Shown in pieces: positions 1 to 5,207 of a DNA stretch of 5,207 bases. The translations under genes were made by a program, and so were the position numbers. Positions within the stretch are counted from its first letter, which is position 1, and every line of letters starts with the position of its first letter. Under the pieces are notes generated by a model, which saw only the letters and a program-made list of their open reading frames with translations, was not told the DNA's origin and did not search any database. The stretch is taken from contig CALGZV010000280.1 in the NCBI GenBank assembly GCA_937934385.1, positions 1 through 5,207 of the forward strand, in the 5' to 3' direction. The DNA comes from an uncultured Clostridia bacterium (lineage in GTDB: Bacteria; Bacillota; Clostridia; Oscillospirales; CAG-272).

Positions 1-17
1 TTTCTCTTAACATATTT

Positions 18-1232
18 TCAGTCAAGTACGGACAGAATATCATCTCCGAGCGGAGCGAGGCTCCGCCTGAGGATGCCGTTCATATGTGCGATTGCAACGC
101 CGTAATTTACGACCGGGATTCCTGCACGTTCTGCGGCGTCGATGCGGTTCTGCATCTCACGCTCATTAAGCATACATCCGCCGCAGTGCATAACAAGTGA
201 ATATCTGTGATCGTCTGAAGAAAAATCCGGGAAATCTCTTCCGGAAGTGAAACCGAAATCCGGCTCTGCACAGCAGAAGCGCCTTATCATGGCGGGGAGC
301 TTAACGGTTCCTATATCTCCGCACTGCCTGTGATGCGTGCAACCCTCTGAGATCAGAACGCGGTCTCCGTCAGACAGCTTTGACAGAGCAGATGCGCCGC
401 GCACAAGCGCGTTAAGTCTGCCTTTATATCTCGCAAAAAGTATCGAAAATGAGGTCAGGGGAATATCATCCGGCGTGTCTCGCGCCACTCTTGCAAACGC
501 CTGTGAGTCGGTTATTATGAGTTTCGGCTTTTCCGACAGACGTGAGAGCGTGCTTTTAAGCTCCGTATCCTGACACGCAACGACGGTGCAATGTATATCG
601 AGAAGCTCGCGCAATACCTGTTGCTGAGGAAGAATTATTCTTCCCTTAGGCGCTGCGGCGTCTATCGGTATTACGAGAATGACGGTGTCTCCGCTGCTCA
701 GAAGATCCGAGACTATAAACTTCTGCTTTTCGGAAGCGGATGCAAATTCTCCGAGTCTGTTTTTGATAGCTTCGATACCCTCTCCGGTCAGCGCGCTTGC
801 ATAAATTATGTTGCTTTCTTTAATTTCGCGTTTTTCCGAAAGATCGGCTTTGTTAAGCACGGTAATGTACGGCAGCTTTTTTTCTTCAAAAAGCGATATG
901 AGTTCACGGTCTGCATCGGATCGCGGTTTTGTGCAGTCGGTGACGAGAACCGCTATATCTGTTTCATCGAGTATCTGCTTTGTCTTTTTTACGCGGAGAC
1001 TTCCGAGTGAGCCGCTGTCATCGATTCCCGGTGTGTCGATTATGACGACAGGACCGAGAGGGAGTAGCTCCATTGCCTTTCTGACAGGATCGGTGGTCGT
1101 GCCGCCTACAGGAGATACTACAGAAAGTTCCTGCCCGGTGACTGCGTTTACTATACTCGATTTACCTGCGTTTCTGATCCCGAAAAATCCTATGTGTAAC
1201 CTATCTGCGGATACAATATTATTGAGTCCCAT
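18..1232 (-). CDS. hydF: [FeFe]-hydrogenase maturation GTPase HydF
   Basis: HydF is the cytoplasmic scaffold on which the 2Fe subcluster of the H-cluster is assembled and from which it is delivered to apo-hydrogenase; this role is known for the family. The 404-aa product has the expected three parts. An N-terminal GTPase domain (about 1-165) carries P-loop GIRNAGKSS (18-26), a TTT switch stretch (45-47), DTPG (66-69), NKAD (127-130) and a G5-like SAL (146-148). A middle dimerisation region (about 170-270) follows. The C-terminal iron-sulfur domain has the diagnostic CxH...HCxxC signature: C298, H300, H349, C350 and C353, with 48 residues between the two histidines. Length and motif order are normal for HydF, and all key residues are present. 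It is the last visible gene of the operon, starting 17 nt after the hydG stop. The ATG at 1230-1232 has a strong AAAAGGAG site 8 nt upstream. Only 17 nt are visible after the stop, so the operon end cannot be judged. Confidence 0.97.
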   Translation of the reverse strand: MGLNNIVSADRLHIGFFGIRNAGKSSIVNAVTGQELSVVSPVGGTTTDPVRKAMELLPLGPVVIIDTPGIDDSGSLGSLRVKKTKQILDETDIAVLVTDCTKPRSDADRELISLFEEKKLPYITVLNKADLSEKREIKESNIIYASALTGEGIEAIKNRLGEFASASEKQKFIVSDLLSSGDTVILVIPIDAAAPKGRIILPQQQVLRELLDIHCTVVACQDTELKSTLSRLSEKPKLIITDSQAFARVARDTPDDIPLTSFSILFARYKGRLNALVRGASALSKLSDGDRVLISEGCTHHRQCGDIGTVKLPAMIRRFCCAEPDFGFTSGRDFPDFSSDDHRYSLVMHCGGCMLNEREMQNRIDAAERAGIPVVNYGVAIAHMNGILRRSLAPLGDDILSVLD

Positions 1233-1240
1233 TTTAAGCG

Positions 1241-1248
1241 CTCCTTTT
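1241..1248 (-). promoter_or_regulatory. hydF ribosome binding site
   Basis: On the minus strand the sequence AAAAGGAG lies 8 nt before the hydF ATG, directly after the hydG stop codon at 1250-1252. It fixes the hydF start and suggests hydF is translated by its own initiation on a shared hydG-hydF mRNA. Confidence 0.8.
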
Positions 1249-1249
1249 A

Positions 1250-2698
1250 TCAGAATCTGAAGTCTCTGCGGTTTGAGCTTTTTATGTCAGCAATGTTTTT
1301 CTCTGCTATAGCGCGGACTTTTTCGTTAGGTATGCGTGACAGCTCTTTTTCTATCACTTTGTAGCCCGTATATTTTGTTTTTTCGGATGCGTAGTCCTCG
1401 AGATATTCGCTGAGAGTCATAAGTGCATTCGGATGGCAGCAATTCAGTATCTGACCGTTTTTACACAGTGTCATGAATCGGTCGCCGGTGCGTCCCTCTC
1501 TGTAACATGCCGTACAGAATGACGGAATATGCCCGTTTTCCATGAGCCAGTGTACGACTTCGTCCAGCGATCTCTGATCGGAAACGTCGAATTGCTCGGT
1601 GTCGTGAGGACGTTCTTGCTCTGTGTATCCTCCTACTGATGTACGTGAACCTCCGCTGACCTGTGAAATACCGAGCCGGAGCAGTTTTGAGCGAACCTGT
1701 TCATTTTCTCTTGTTGAGATTATCATTCCTGTGTAGGGAACTGCAAGACGGATGCAGGCTGTGATTTTTTCAAATGTCTCATCATCTATTCCTCCGTCAA
1801 ATTCGTCGGGATCGATGTCATCGGCGCGCTTTACTCTGGGGACGCTTATCGTGTGCGGACCTACGCCGTGAACCGCTTCAAGATGCTCTGCGTGCATCAG
1901 AAGTCCTGCAAATTCATATCTGTAAAGCTCGAGTCCGAAAAGAACTCCGAGACCGACGTCGTCGATTCCGCCCTCCATAGCTCTGTCCATTGCTTCGGTG
2001 TGGTAGTCGTAGTTGTGCTTCGGACCGGTCGGATGAAGTTTTAAATAACTTTCTTTATGGTATGTTTCCTGGAAGAGGATATATGTTCCTATTCCGGCGT
2101 CCTTAAGCTTTTTGTAGTTTTCGACAGTTGTTGCGGCGATATTGACATTGACGCGGCGTATATCTCCGTTTTTGTGGTGTACGCTGTATATGGTCTTTAT
2201 GCAGTCGAGGATATACTCAATGGGATTGTTTACGGGATCTTCTCCCGCTTCGATTGCAAGACGCTTGTGTCCCATGTCCTGAAGTGCGATCACTTCCGCT
2301 TTTACTTCCTCTTGCGTCAGCTTTTTTCTCGGAATGTGTTTGTTTTTAGCATGATAAGGACAGTATACGCATCCGTTGACACAGTAATTTGAGAGATACA
2401 GCGGTGCAAAGATAACAATGCGGTTACCGTAGAACGCGAGCTTGATCTCCTGTGCTATTTTATACATGCGTTCGATCTTTTCGGGAATATCGCATGCAAG
2501 AAGCACGGAAGCCTCTCTGTGTGAAAGTCCTGAGCATACGCATCCGGTAGCTGTTTTTCTCGGACGTGCTTTTTCGAGTATAGCGTCGATAAGCTCGGTG
2601 TTATGTTTGTTTGCTTCGGCGTAAGCGAGAGTTTCCATGATTTCTTCATGGTTTATGAATTCCTCTGCCTTAAGTGATTTGGGATTGTAAACTGACAT
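1250..2698 (-). CDS. hydG: [FeFe]-hydrogenase maturase HydG (tyrosine lyase)
   Basis: HydG is a radical SAM enzyme that cleaves tyrosine to p-cresol and a glycine-derived fragment giving CO and cyanide. It builds the Fe(CO)2(CN) synthon on its second, C-terminal cluster (known for the family). The 482-aa product carries the SAM-cluster motif C106-x3-C110-x2-C113 (CVNGCVYC). It also carries the HydG-specific C-terminal CX2CX22C motif, C395, C398 and C421, which distinguishes it from ThiH. EAGED (150-154) and FQETYH (209-214) are further family blocks. I chose the ATG at 2696-2698 (protein begins MSVYNPKSLK) rather than the in-frame ATG at 2735-2737. The inner start has an AAAGGA site 7 nt upstream, whereas the outer one has no recognisable site and would add 13 lysine/arginine-rich residues unlike the family N-terminus as I remember it. 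The gene sits 194 nt after hydE and 17 nt before hydF. Confidence 0.97.
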   Translation of the reverse strand: MSVYNPKSLKAEEFINHEEIMETLAYAEANKHNTELIDAILEKARPRKTATGCVCSGLSHREASVLLACDIPEKIERMYKIAQEIKLAFYGNRIVIFAPLYLSNYCVNGCVYCPYHAKNKHIPRKKLTQEEVKAEVIALQDMGHKRLAIEAGEDPVNNPIEYILDCIKTIYSVHHKNGDIRRVNVNIAATTVENYKKLKDAGIGTYILFQETYHKESYLKLHPTGPKHNYDYHTEAMDRAMEGGIDDVGLGVLFGLELYRYEFAGLLMHAEHLEAVHGVGPHTISVPRVKRADDIDPDEFDGGIDDETFEKITACIRLAVPYTGMIISTRENEQVRSKLLRLGISQVSGGSRTSVGGYTEQERPHDTEQFDVSDQRSLDEVVHWLMENGHIPSFCTACYREGRTGDRFMTLCKNGQILNCCHPNALMTLSEYLEDYASEKTKYTGYKVIEKELSRIPNEKVRAIAEKNIADIKSSNRRDFRF

Positions 2699-2705
2699 TT
2701 TTTGT

Positions 2706-2711
2706 TCCTTT
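2706..2711 (-). promoter_or_regulatory. hydG ribosome binding site that decides the start
   Basis: The minus strand reads AAAGGA, followed by a 7-nt A-rich spacer and the ATG at 2696-2698. This well-placed site lies inside the longer open frame beginning at 2737 and argues that those first 13 codons are leader, not protein. Confidence 0.75.
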
Positions 2712-2757
2712 CTTTGAGTCAGATCGCTCTTTCTCATCAGATATTTTTTATTACAAA

Positions 2758-2781
2758 GAAAACATGGATTTACATGTTTTC
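2758..2781 (-). repeat. 9-bp AT-rich inverted repeat in the hydE-hydG gap
   Basis: GAAAACATG and its exact complement CATGTTTTC face each other across a 6-nt loop. In the transcript they would form a hairpin whose 3' arm runs into TTTTCTTTG. The stem has few G-C pairs and the T-run is broken, so it is at best a weak terminator. It could equally be an mRNA processing or stabilising hairpin, or a dimeric-protein operator near the hydG start. The repeat is seen directly; the function is open. Confidence 0.5.
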
Positions 2782-2828
2782 GGTTTGTACGGTTATTTAG
2801 TTGTATGACGTGTTAAAAGTAAATAAAG

Positions 2829-2842
2829 CAGCATGTTTGCTG
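2829..2842 (-). repeat. Small 5-bp hairpin after hydE
   Basis: On the minus strand CAGCA and TGCTG flank an AACA loop, followed by CTTTATTTACTTTT. It lies about 50 nt after the hydE stop. The stem is short and the T-tract interrupted, so termination is doubtful; partial attenuation between hydE and hydG is possible. The rest of the gap (2699-2892) has no gene and no convincing promoter that I can see. Confidence 0.3.
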
Positions 2843-2892
2843 AATATCGGTCTTTCTCAGTATTTCGTATATTTTAGTTGAATTTCCCGTCT

Positions 2893-3948
2893 TTATCTGC
2901 GCATGTCTCCTCTTGCGCAGACGACCTCGTATCCGATAGAGCGCATTCTCTCGGATAGCAGCGCTATCTTTTGGGCTGATTCCGCTCCGGATGAGATCTT
3001 ACCGTTGTAGAGCGTGTATTTTTCTTTTGCTTCTGCAGGAGAGAGATTCGGCATTACTACATTTGCTCCTGACAGTATTCCTCTTTCTCTGCCGTCGGAT
3101 GCGACCGTACCGAGCGCTGTTGTTGCAGGGAGAAGTACAGTCGGACATATCAGACGTATGACAGATAACAGAAAGCAGGTAAGCTCTGCCGAGCCTGCGG
3201 GATAATCCGAAAACGGAGTGTCTTTATGCGGGATAAAAGGACCGATACCGCACATGTCAGGCCGGAAAGAACCTATAAATGTTAGATCTTTAGCGATCTC
3301 GGCGGATGTTTGATAAGGCGAGCCGACCATAAATCCGCAGCCGACCTGGTACCCGATCGATCGCAGTGTTTTAAGACAGTTTATTCGGTTTTCGAATGAC
3401 ATTTCGGACGGATGAAGCTTTTCATAGTGGGGTTTGTCGGCGGTTTCATGCCTTAGAAGATATCTGTCCGCACCGGCGTTTTTTATAGCGCGGTAGCTTT
3501 CTTCGCTTCGCTCTCCGAGAGACAGCGTTACGGCACAGTCTGGATACAAGGATTTTATGCGTGATACGGTATTACATATAAATTCATCGCTGAAATGCGG
3601 ATCTTCGCCGCCTTGAAGCACAAATGTGCGGAAGCCGAGCGAATAGCCGTCTTCGCAGCAGGAGAGTATTTCATCTGACGTCAGATGAAATACTCTCCTG
3701 CTGCATTTTGCATTGCTCCTTCTGATACCGCAATAAAGGCAATCGTTTTTACATACGTTTCCGATTTCGATGAGGCCGCGGATAAATACAGAATTTCCGT
3801 AAAAACGCTTACGCGTTTTCACTGCTTCATCTGCGAGAAGTATTGCGATGTCGCTGTCACGGCGGTCGATCAGATATTTGTATTCATCTTCTGCTACAGT
3901 TTTATTTTGTATCAGAGAAGCGATAATCCGGTGAAGGTCGTTATCCAT
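2893..3948 (-). CDS. hydE: [FeFe]-hydrogenase maturase HydE (radical SAM)
   Basis: HydE is a radical SAM enzyme of H-cluster maturation that acts on the HydG-made Fe(CO)2(CN)-cysteine synthon on the way to the bridged diiron unit (known for the family). The 351-aa product has the SAM-cluster motif C66-x3-C70-x2-C73 (CKNDCLYC) followed by GIRR. A GGE motif for SAM binding is at 113-115 within a typical FVLQGGED block. RHET (166-169) and MPNLSP (299-304) are further HydE-like blocks. The optional second-cluster motif CX7CX2C seen near the C-terminus of some HydE proteins is missing; C344 is the only cysteine in the last 50 residues. The ATG at 3946-3948 overlaps the preceding gene's stop by 8 nt (ATGGATAA) and has no good Shine-Dalgarno site, so translation is probably coupled to that gene. 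Codons 82-98 coincide with a perfect 50-bp palindrome. The reading frame is intact on both sides of it. Confidence 0.96.
   Translation of the reverse strand: MDNDLHRIIASLIQNKTVAEDEYKYLIDRRDSDIAILLADEAVKTRKRFYGNSVFIRGLIEIGNVCKNDCLYCGIRRSNAKCSRRVFHLTSDEILSCCEDGYSLGFRTFVLQGGEDPHFSDEFICNTVSRIKSLYPDCAVTLSLGERSEESYRAIKNAGADRYLLRHETADKPHYEKLHPSEMSFENRINCLKTLRSIGYQVGCGFMVGSPYQTSAEIAKDLTFIGSFRPDMCGIGPFIPHKDTPFSDYPAGSAELTCFLLSVIRLICPTVLLPATTALGTVASDGRERGILSGANVVMPNLSPAEAKEKYTLYNGKISSGAESAQKIALLSERMRSIGYEVVCARGDMRR
3655..3704. repeat. Perfect 50-bp palindrome inside hydE
   Basis: Each 25-nt arm is the exact reverse complement of the other with no spacer; the centre is GACGTC at 3677-3682. I checked all 25 pairs base by base. 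Symmetry ends abruptly at both flanks (c3654 against a3705). It encodes HydE residues C82 to C98. In mRNA it could fold into a stem of about 23 bp with a minimal loop, and in DNA it could extrude as a cruciform. No second copy was noticed in the window. Confidence 0.95.
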
Positions 3949-4198
3949 CTTTTTTTACCGATGAAAGCGCTGTCTTTACGCTTATTCCGGGAAGATTTCC
4001 GATTTTTCCCGCAAGCGATGAAATAGTGTCCTGCGGAGCGTCTATCGCGATACTGATTATATTTATCTTTTTCTCACGGTAAGGTATTCCCATTCTTCCG
4101 ATAATATAATTTCCGTAGGCGTGCAAAATATCGTTGAGCTTTTGTGCCGAATCTGAATTTTCAACAATAATGCTCATGACGGCAACTCTTGTTTCCAT
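3941..4198 (-). CDS. TM1266-family putative iron-only hydrogenase system regulator
   Basis: The 85-aa protein starts METRVAVMSIIVEN and contains YGNYIIGRMGIPYRE (28-42), a DAPQD block (53-57) and LPGISVKTA (69-77). These match the small ACT/NikR-C-like family that accompanies [FeFe]-hydrogenase maturation genes and is annotated as a putative regulator. The family assignment comes from recognition of these blocks and the neighbourhood. It has no DNA-binding domain, signal peptide or membrane segment, so it could be a ligand sensor acting with another protein. The actual function is not established. The ATG has an AGGAG site 7 nt upstream and a consensus -10 box about 24 nt upstream. It is the first gene of the apparent operon, and its stop overlaps the hydE start by 8 nt, implying coupled expression. 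Confidence 0.9.
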   Translation of the reverse strand: METRVAVMSIIVENSDSAQKLNDILHAYGNYIIGRMGIPYREKKINIISIAIDAPQDTISSLAGKIGNLPGISVKTALSSVKKDG

Positions 4199-4205
4199 AA
4201 GTTTT

Positions 4206-4213
4206 CTCCTTTT
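4206..4213 (-). promoter_or_regulatory. Ribosome binding site of the TM1266-family gene
   Basis: The minus strand reads AAAAGGAG, 7 nt before the ATG at 4196-4198. It is a strong site consistent with Firmicute-type initiation and supports the chosen start. Confidence 0.8.
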
Positions 4214-4221
4214 TATTTTTG

Positions 4222-4251
4222 ATTATATATTCCTGCCTGGTATTGTGTTAC
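4222..4251 (-). promoter_or_regulatory. Candidate sigma-A promoter of the hyd operon
   Basis: A perfect TATAAT lies at 4222-4227 on the minus strand. An 18-nt spacer separates it from GTAACA (4246-4251), which matches the -35 consensus at 4 of 6 positions. Initiation would fall near 4215 and give a leader of only about 17 nt carrying the AGGAG site. Its position immediately downstream of a terminator fits an operon start. The -35 is weak, and the -10 lies in an AT-rich stretch, so chance is possible. Confidence 0.55.
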
Positions 4252-4258
4252 AGCTAAT

Positions 4259-4291
4259 AAAAAATCCGTATCCGCAGAGTTGCAGATACGG
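4259..4291 (-). terminator. Rho-independent terminator upstream of the hyd operon
   Basis: The minus strand has a 7-bp stem, CCGTATC (4285-4291) with GATACGG (4266-4272). Inside it, a further TGC/GCA pairing surrounds a small loop. After one A comes a run of six T and then ATT. It most simply ends the DUF58-gene transcript, whose stop codon is about 160 nt upstream. It lies before the candidate promoter, so it would insulate the hyd operon. An alternative pairing that would disrupt it is described under the structure at 4285-4342. Confidence 0.8.
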
Positions 4292-4342
4292 CAGTACAGA
4301 TATTGCAAAAAAGATGCAATATCTAAAAAGCTGTTCCGTACC
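4285..4342 (-). promoter_or_regulatory. Possible antiterminator-like structure with 10-bp hairpin
   Basis: On the minus strand AGATATTGCA (4315-4324) and TGCAATATCT (4298-4307) form a perfect 10-bp hairpin with a 7-nt loop. Flanking it, CAG (4331-4333) can pair with CTG (4292-4294), and GGTACGG (4336-4342) can pair with CCGTATC (4285-4291), giving six Watson-Crick pairs plus one G-U. The last segment is the 5' arm of the terminator at 4259-4291, so the two folds exclude each other. This is the layout of an attenuator or riboswitch, but I recognise no known aptamer. It may instead be a passive 3' UTR fold. Confidence 0.4.
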
Positions 4343-4400
4343 TTTCACTCAGAAGCTGTCTTTATGTCAGGCTGGATATTTATTAAGATTAAGAAAGTAA

Positions 4401-4436
4401 GAATTATCCGAAATATTCATCGGAATTTGATAATTC
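4401..4436 (-). repeat. 8-bp inverted repeat downstream of the DUF58 gene
   Basis: GAATTATC and GATAATTC face each other across 20 nt that can also form a small CCGA/TCGG stem. It starts about 18 nt after the DUF58 gene stop. The downstream minus strand is T-rich (TTACTTTCTTAATCTTAA) but has no clean T-run. It may be a 3'-end stabilising hairpin or a weak first terminator. Confidence 0.35.
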
Positions 4437-4453
4437 ATATTTCTGTATAGATA

Positions 4454-5207
4454 TTATTTATAGCTCCGGTAAAATACCGGGATATGTTCCGGTATCACCT
4501 GTGAATTCTGATTGACTGTTGTGATGTAAAATATAACGTTTATGCCCTGTGCGCGCATGTTTTCGTAAAATATTATCATTCTCTCGCAGATATACGACGA
4601 GATCACAATTATATTTGAGTGCCCAGCGTAAAGAGACGGATCGGAAGAAGCACTGTCGAGCAGAGCTTCGAATCCGCACGAATATTCGGCGGGCAATGCA
4701 GCGAGAAGCCGCAGAGCGGAAAGGGTATCGGATCTTCCGCAATAGATCTGTGTAGCGGTTATCTGTTCATCCGTTTTTTCTTCGGAAAGCGCATATGCTC
4801 CGAAGCTTTCAAGCATCTCCGGCGGGCTGTTCATATATATTTTTACCGGAATATTCTCTGCGGCAATACTGTCAAGTATAGATGCGCATACGGTAATGCA
4901 GAGTTCGACAGAAGCGGAATTTCCGGCGACATGAGCAATCTGTTCAATTGTGCGCGACTGCATATTCATTATAATGTTGAAGGAATGCTTTCGCACAGGT
5001 TCTTCGGTATTTACGGTAAGCTCACCTGTTTTGGCGGAAAGCTTCCAGTTTATTTTGCTCATTGGATCAAGCTCGGTATACGGACGCGCACCGCACATCA
5101 TAAGCGGGTCGGTAATAATGCTTTTGAGTACCGCATAGCTTCCGTCCGGAAGCTGAGACGATGTAAAATATGCATCGAGATCGACGGCGCGCGGAAGAAC
5201 GGTGATA
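4454..5207 (-). CDS. DUF58 domain protein, 3' part (5' end outside window)
   Basis: The frame is open from the right edge to TAA at 4454-4456, giving 250 visible residues. I extended it beyond the first internal Met (5099-5101) because the 35 upstream codons also read through without a stop and fit the family. The stretch GARPYTELDPMSKINWKLSA (39-58 of the visible part) matches the core signature of DUF58 proteins (RPY...D....I.WK.SA.TGEL). The remainder resembles the von Willebrand factor A-like fold that follows it. DUF58 proteins typically sit beside MoxR-type AAA ATPases and transglutaminase-like membrane proteins, and their exact function is unknown. Usual members have one or two N-terminal membrane helices, which would lie outside the window. 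The gene is not obviously related to hydrogenase maturation and is separated from that operon by a terminator. The C-terminal half is poorly conserved to my eye, so the family call rests mainly on the signature. Confidence 0.8.
   Translation of the reverse strand, partial: ITVLPRAVDLDAYFTSSQLPDGSYAVLKSIITDPLMMCGARPYTELDPMSKINWKLSAKTGELTVNTEEPVRKHSFNIIMNMQSRTIEQIAHVAGNSASVELCITVCASILDSIAAENIPVKIYMNSPPEMLESFGAYALSEEKTDEQITATQIYCGRSDTLSALRLLAALPAEYSCGFEALLDSASSDPSLYAGHSNIIVISSYICERMIIFYENMRAQGINVIFYITTVNQNSQVIPEHIPVFYRSYK

Noticed and set aside
591..1260. Plus-strand open frames of 139 and 150 codons opposite hydF
   Set aside because: They lie fully antisense to a well-conserved HydF, have low-complexity or unrecognisable products, and lack convincing ribosome binding sites.
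1774..2649. Several 60-111 codon open frames opposite or overlapping hydG
   Set aside because: All are shadows of the HydG coding frame with no family resemblance and no supporting signals.
2635..2651. 6-bp CCATGA/TCATGG inverted repeat in early hydG
   Set aside because: Short, within coding sequence for the common NHEEIMETL stretch, and expected by chance at this size.
3802..3819. 7-bp AAAACGC/GCGTTTT hairpin with a GTAA loop inside hydE as an internal terminator
   Set aside because: The T-run is part of the stem rather than following it, and the sequence codes for a normal HydE N-terminal helix region. Probably chance.
3941..3960. A7-G run at the regulator-hydE junction as a programmed frameshift site fusing the two proteins
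   Set aside because: Moving from the regulator frame to the hydE frame needs +1 or -2, not the -1 shift typical of A-AAA-AAG, and the hydE frame has a TAA just upstream of the run. Simple start-stop overlap explains it.
4299..4453. Possible small gene in the non-coding stretch upstream of the hyd operon
   Set aside because: No open frame with a start, a ribosome binding site and reasonable length was seen on either strand; the stretch is dominated by inverted repeats.
4458..4742. 94-codon minus-strand frame overlapping the DUF58 gene
   Set aside because: It is an alternative frame inside the DUF58 coding region with an arginine/cysteine-rich, unrecognisable product.

Overview
The window is a low-to-mid GC stretch in which every supported gene reads on the minus strand. 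It holds a compact [FeFe]-hydrogenase maturation operon and the end of one unrelated gene. The combination of a small TM1266-type ACT-like protein with HydE, HydG and HydF, AGGAG-type ribosome binding sites, short intergenic gaps and a MoxR-associated-type DUF58 gene next door points to an anaerobic fermentative Firmicute. A clostridial, Oscillospiraceae-like gut or rumen bacterium is plausible. This taxonomic guess is inference from gene content, not a measured assignment.

Layout in the direction of transcription (high to low coordinates): the 3' part of a DUF58/vWA-like gene (4454 to the right edge, 5' end outside the window); a 255-nt non-coding stretch with a small inverted repeat, a 10-bp hairpin, a strong rho-independent terminator (4259-4291) and a good -10 box (4222-4227); the 85-aa TM1266-family putative regulator (3941-4198); hydE (2893-3948), overlapping the regulator by 8 nt; a 194-nt gap with two hairpins; hydG (1250-2698, start moved inward from the longest open frame); and hydF (18-1232), 17 nt after hydG.

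How the genes work together (established for the families): HydG cleaves tyrosine and makes an Fe(CO)2(CN)-cysteine synthon. HydE, a second radical SAM enzyme, processes that synthon. HydF, a GTPase with a [4Fe-4S] site, is the scaffold on which the 2Fe subcluster is completed and handed to the hydrogenase apo-enzyme. All diagnostic cysteine motifs of the three maturases are intact. No hydrogenase structural gene is in the window.

Most unusual signals: (1) a perfect 50-bp palindrome with 25-bp arms and no spacer, lying wholly inside the hydE coding sequence just after the radical SAM cysteine loop; (2) upstream of the regulator, a terminator whose 5' arm can alternatively pair with an upstream segment to form a long, mutually exclusive hairpin. 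The second resembles an attenuator, although a promoter-like -10 box lies downstream of the terminator and allows the simpler reading that it just ends the DUF58 transcript.
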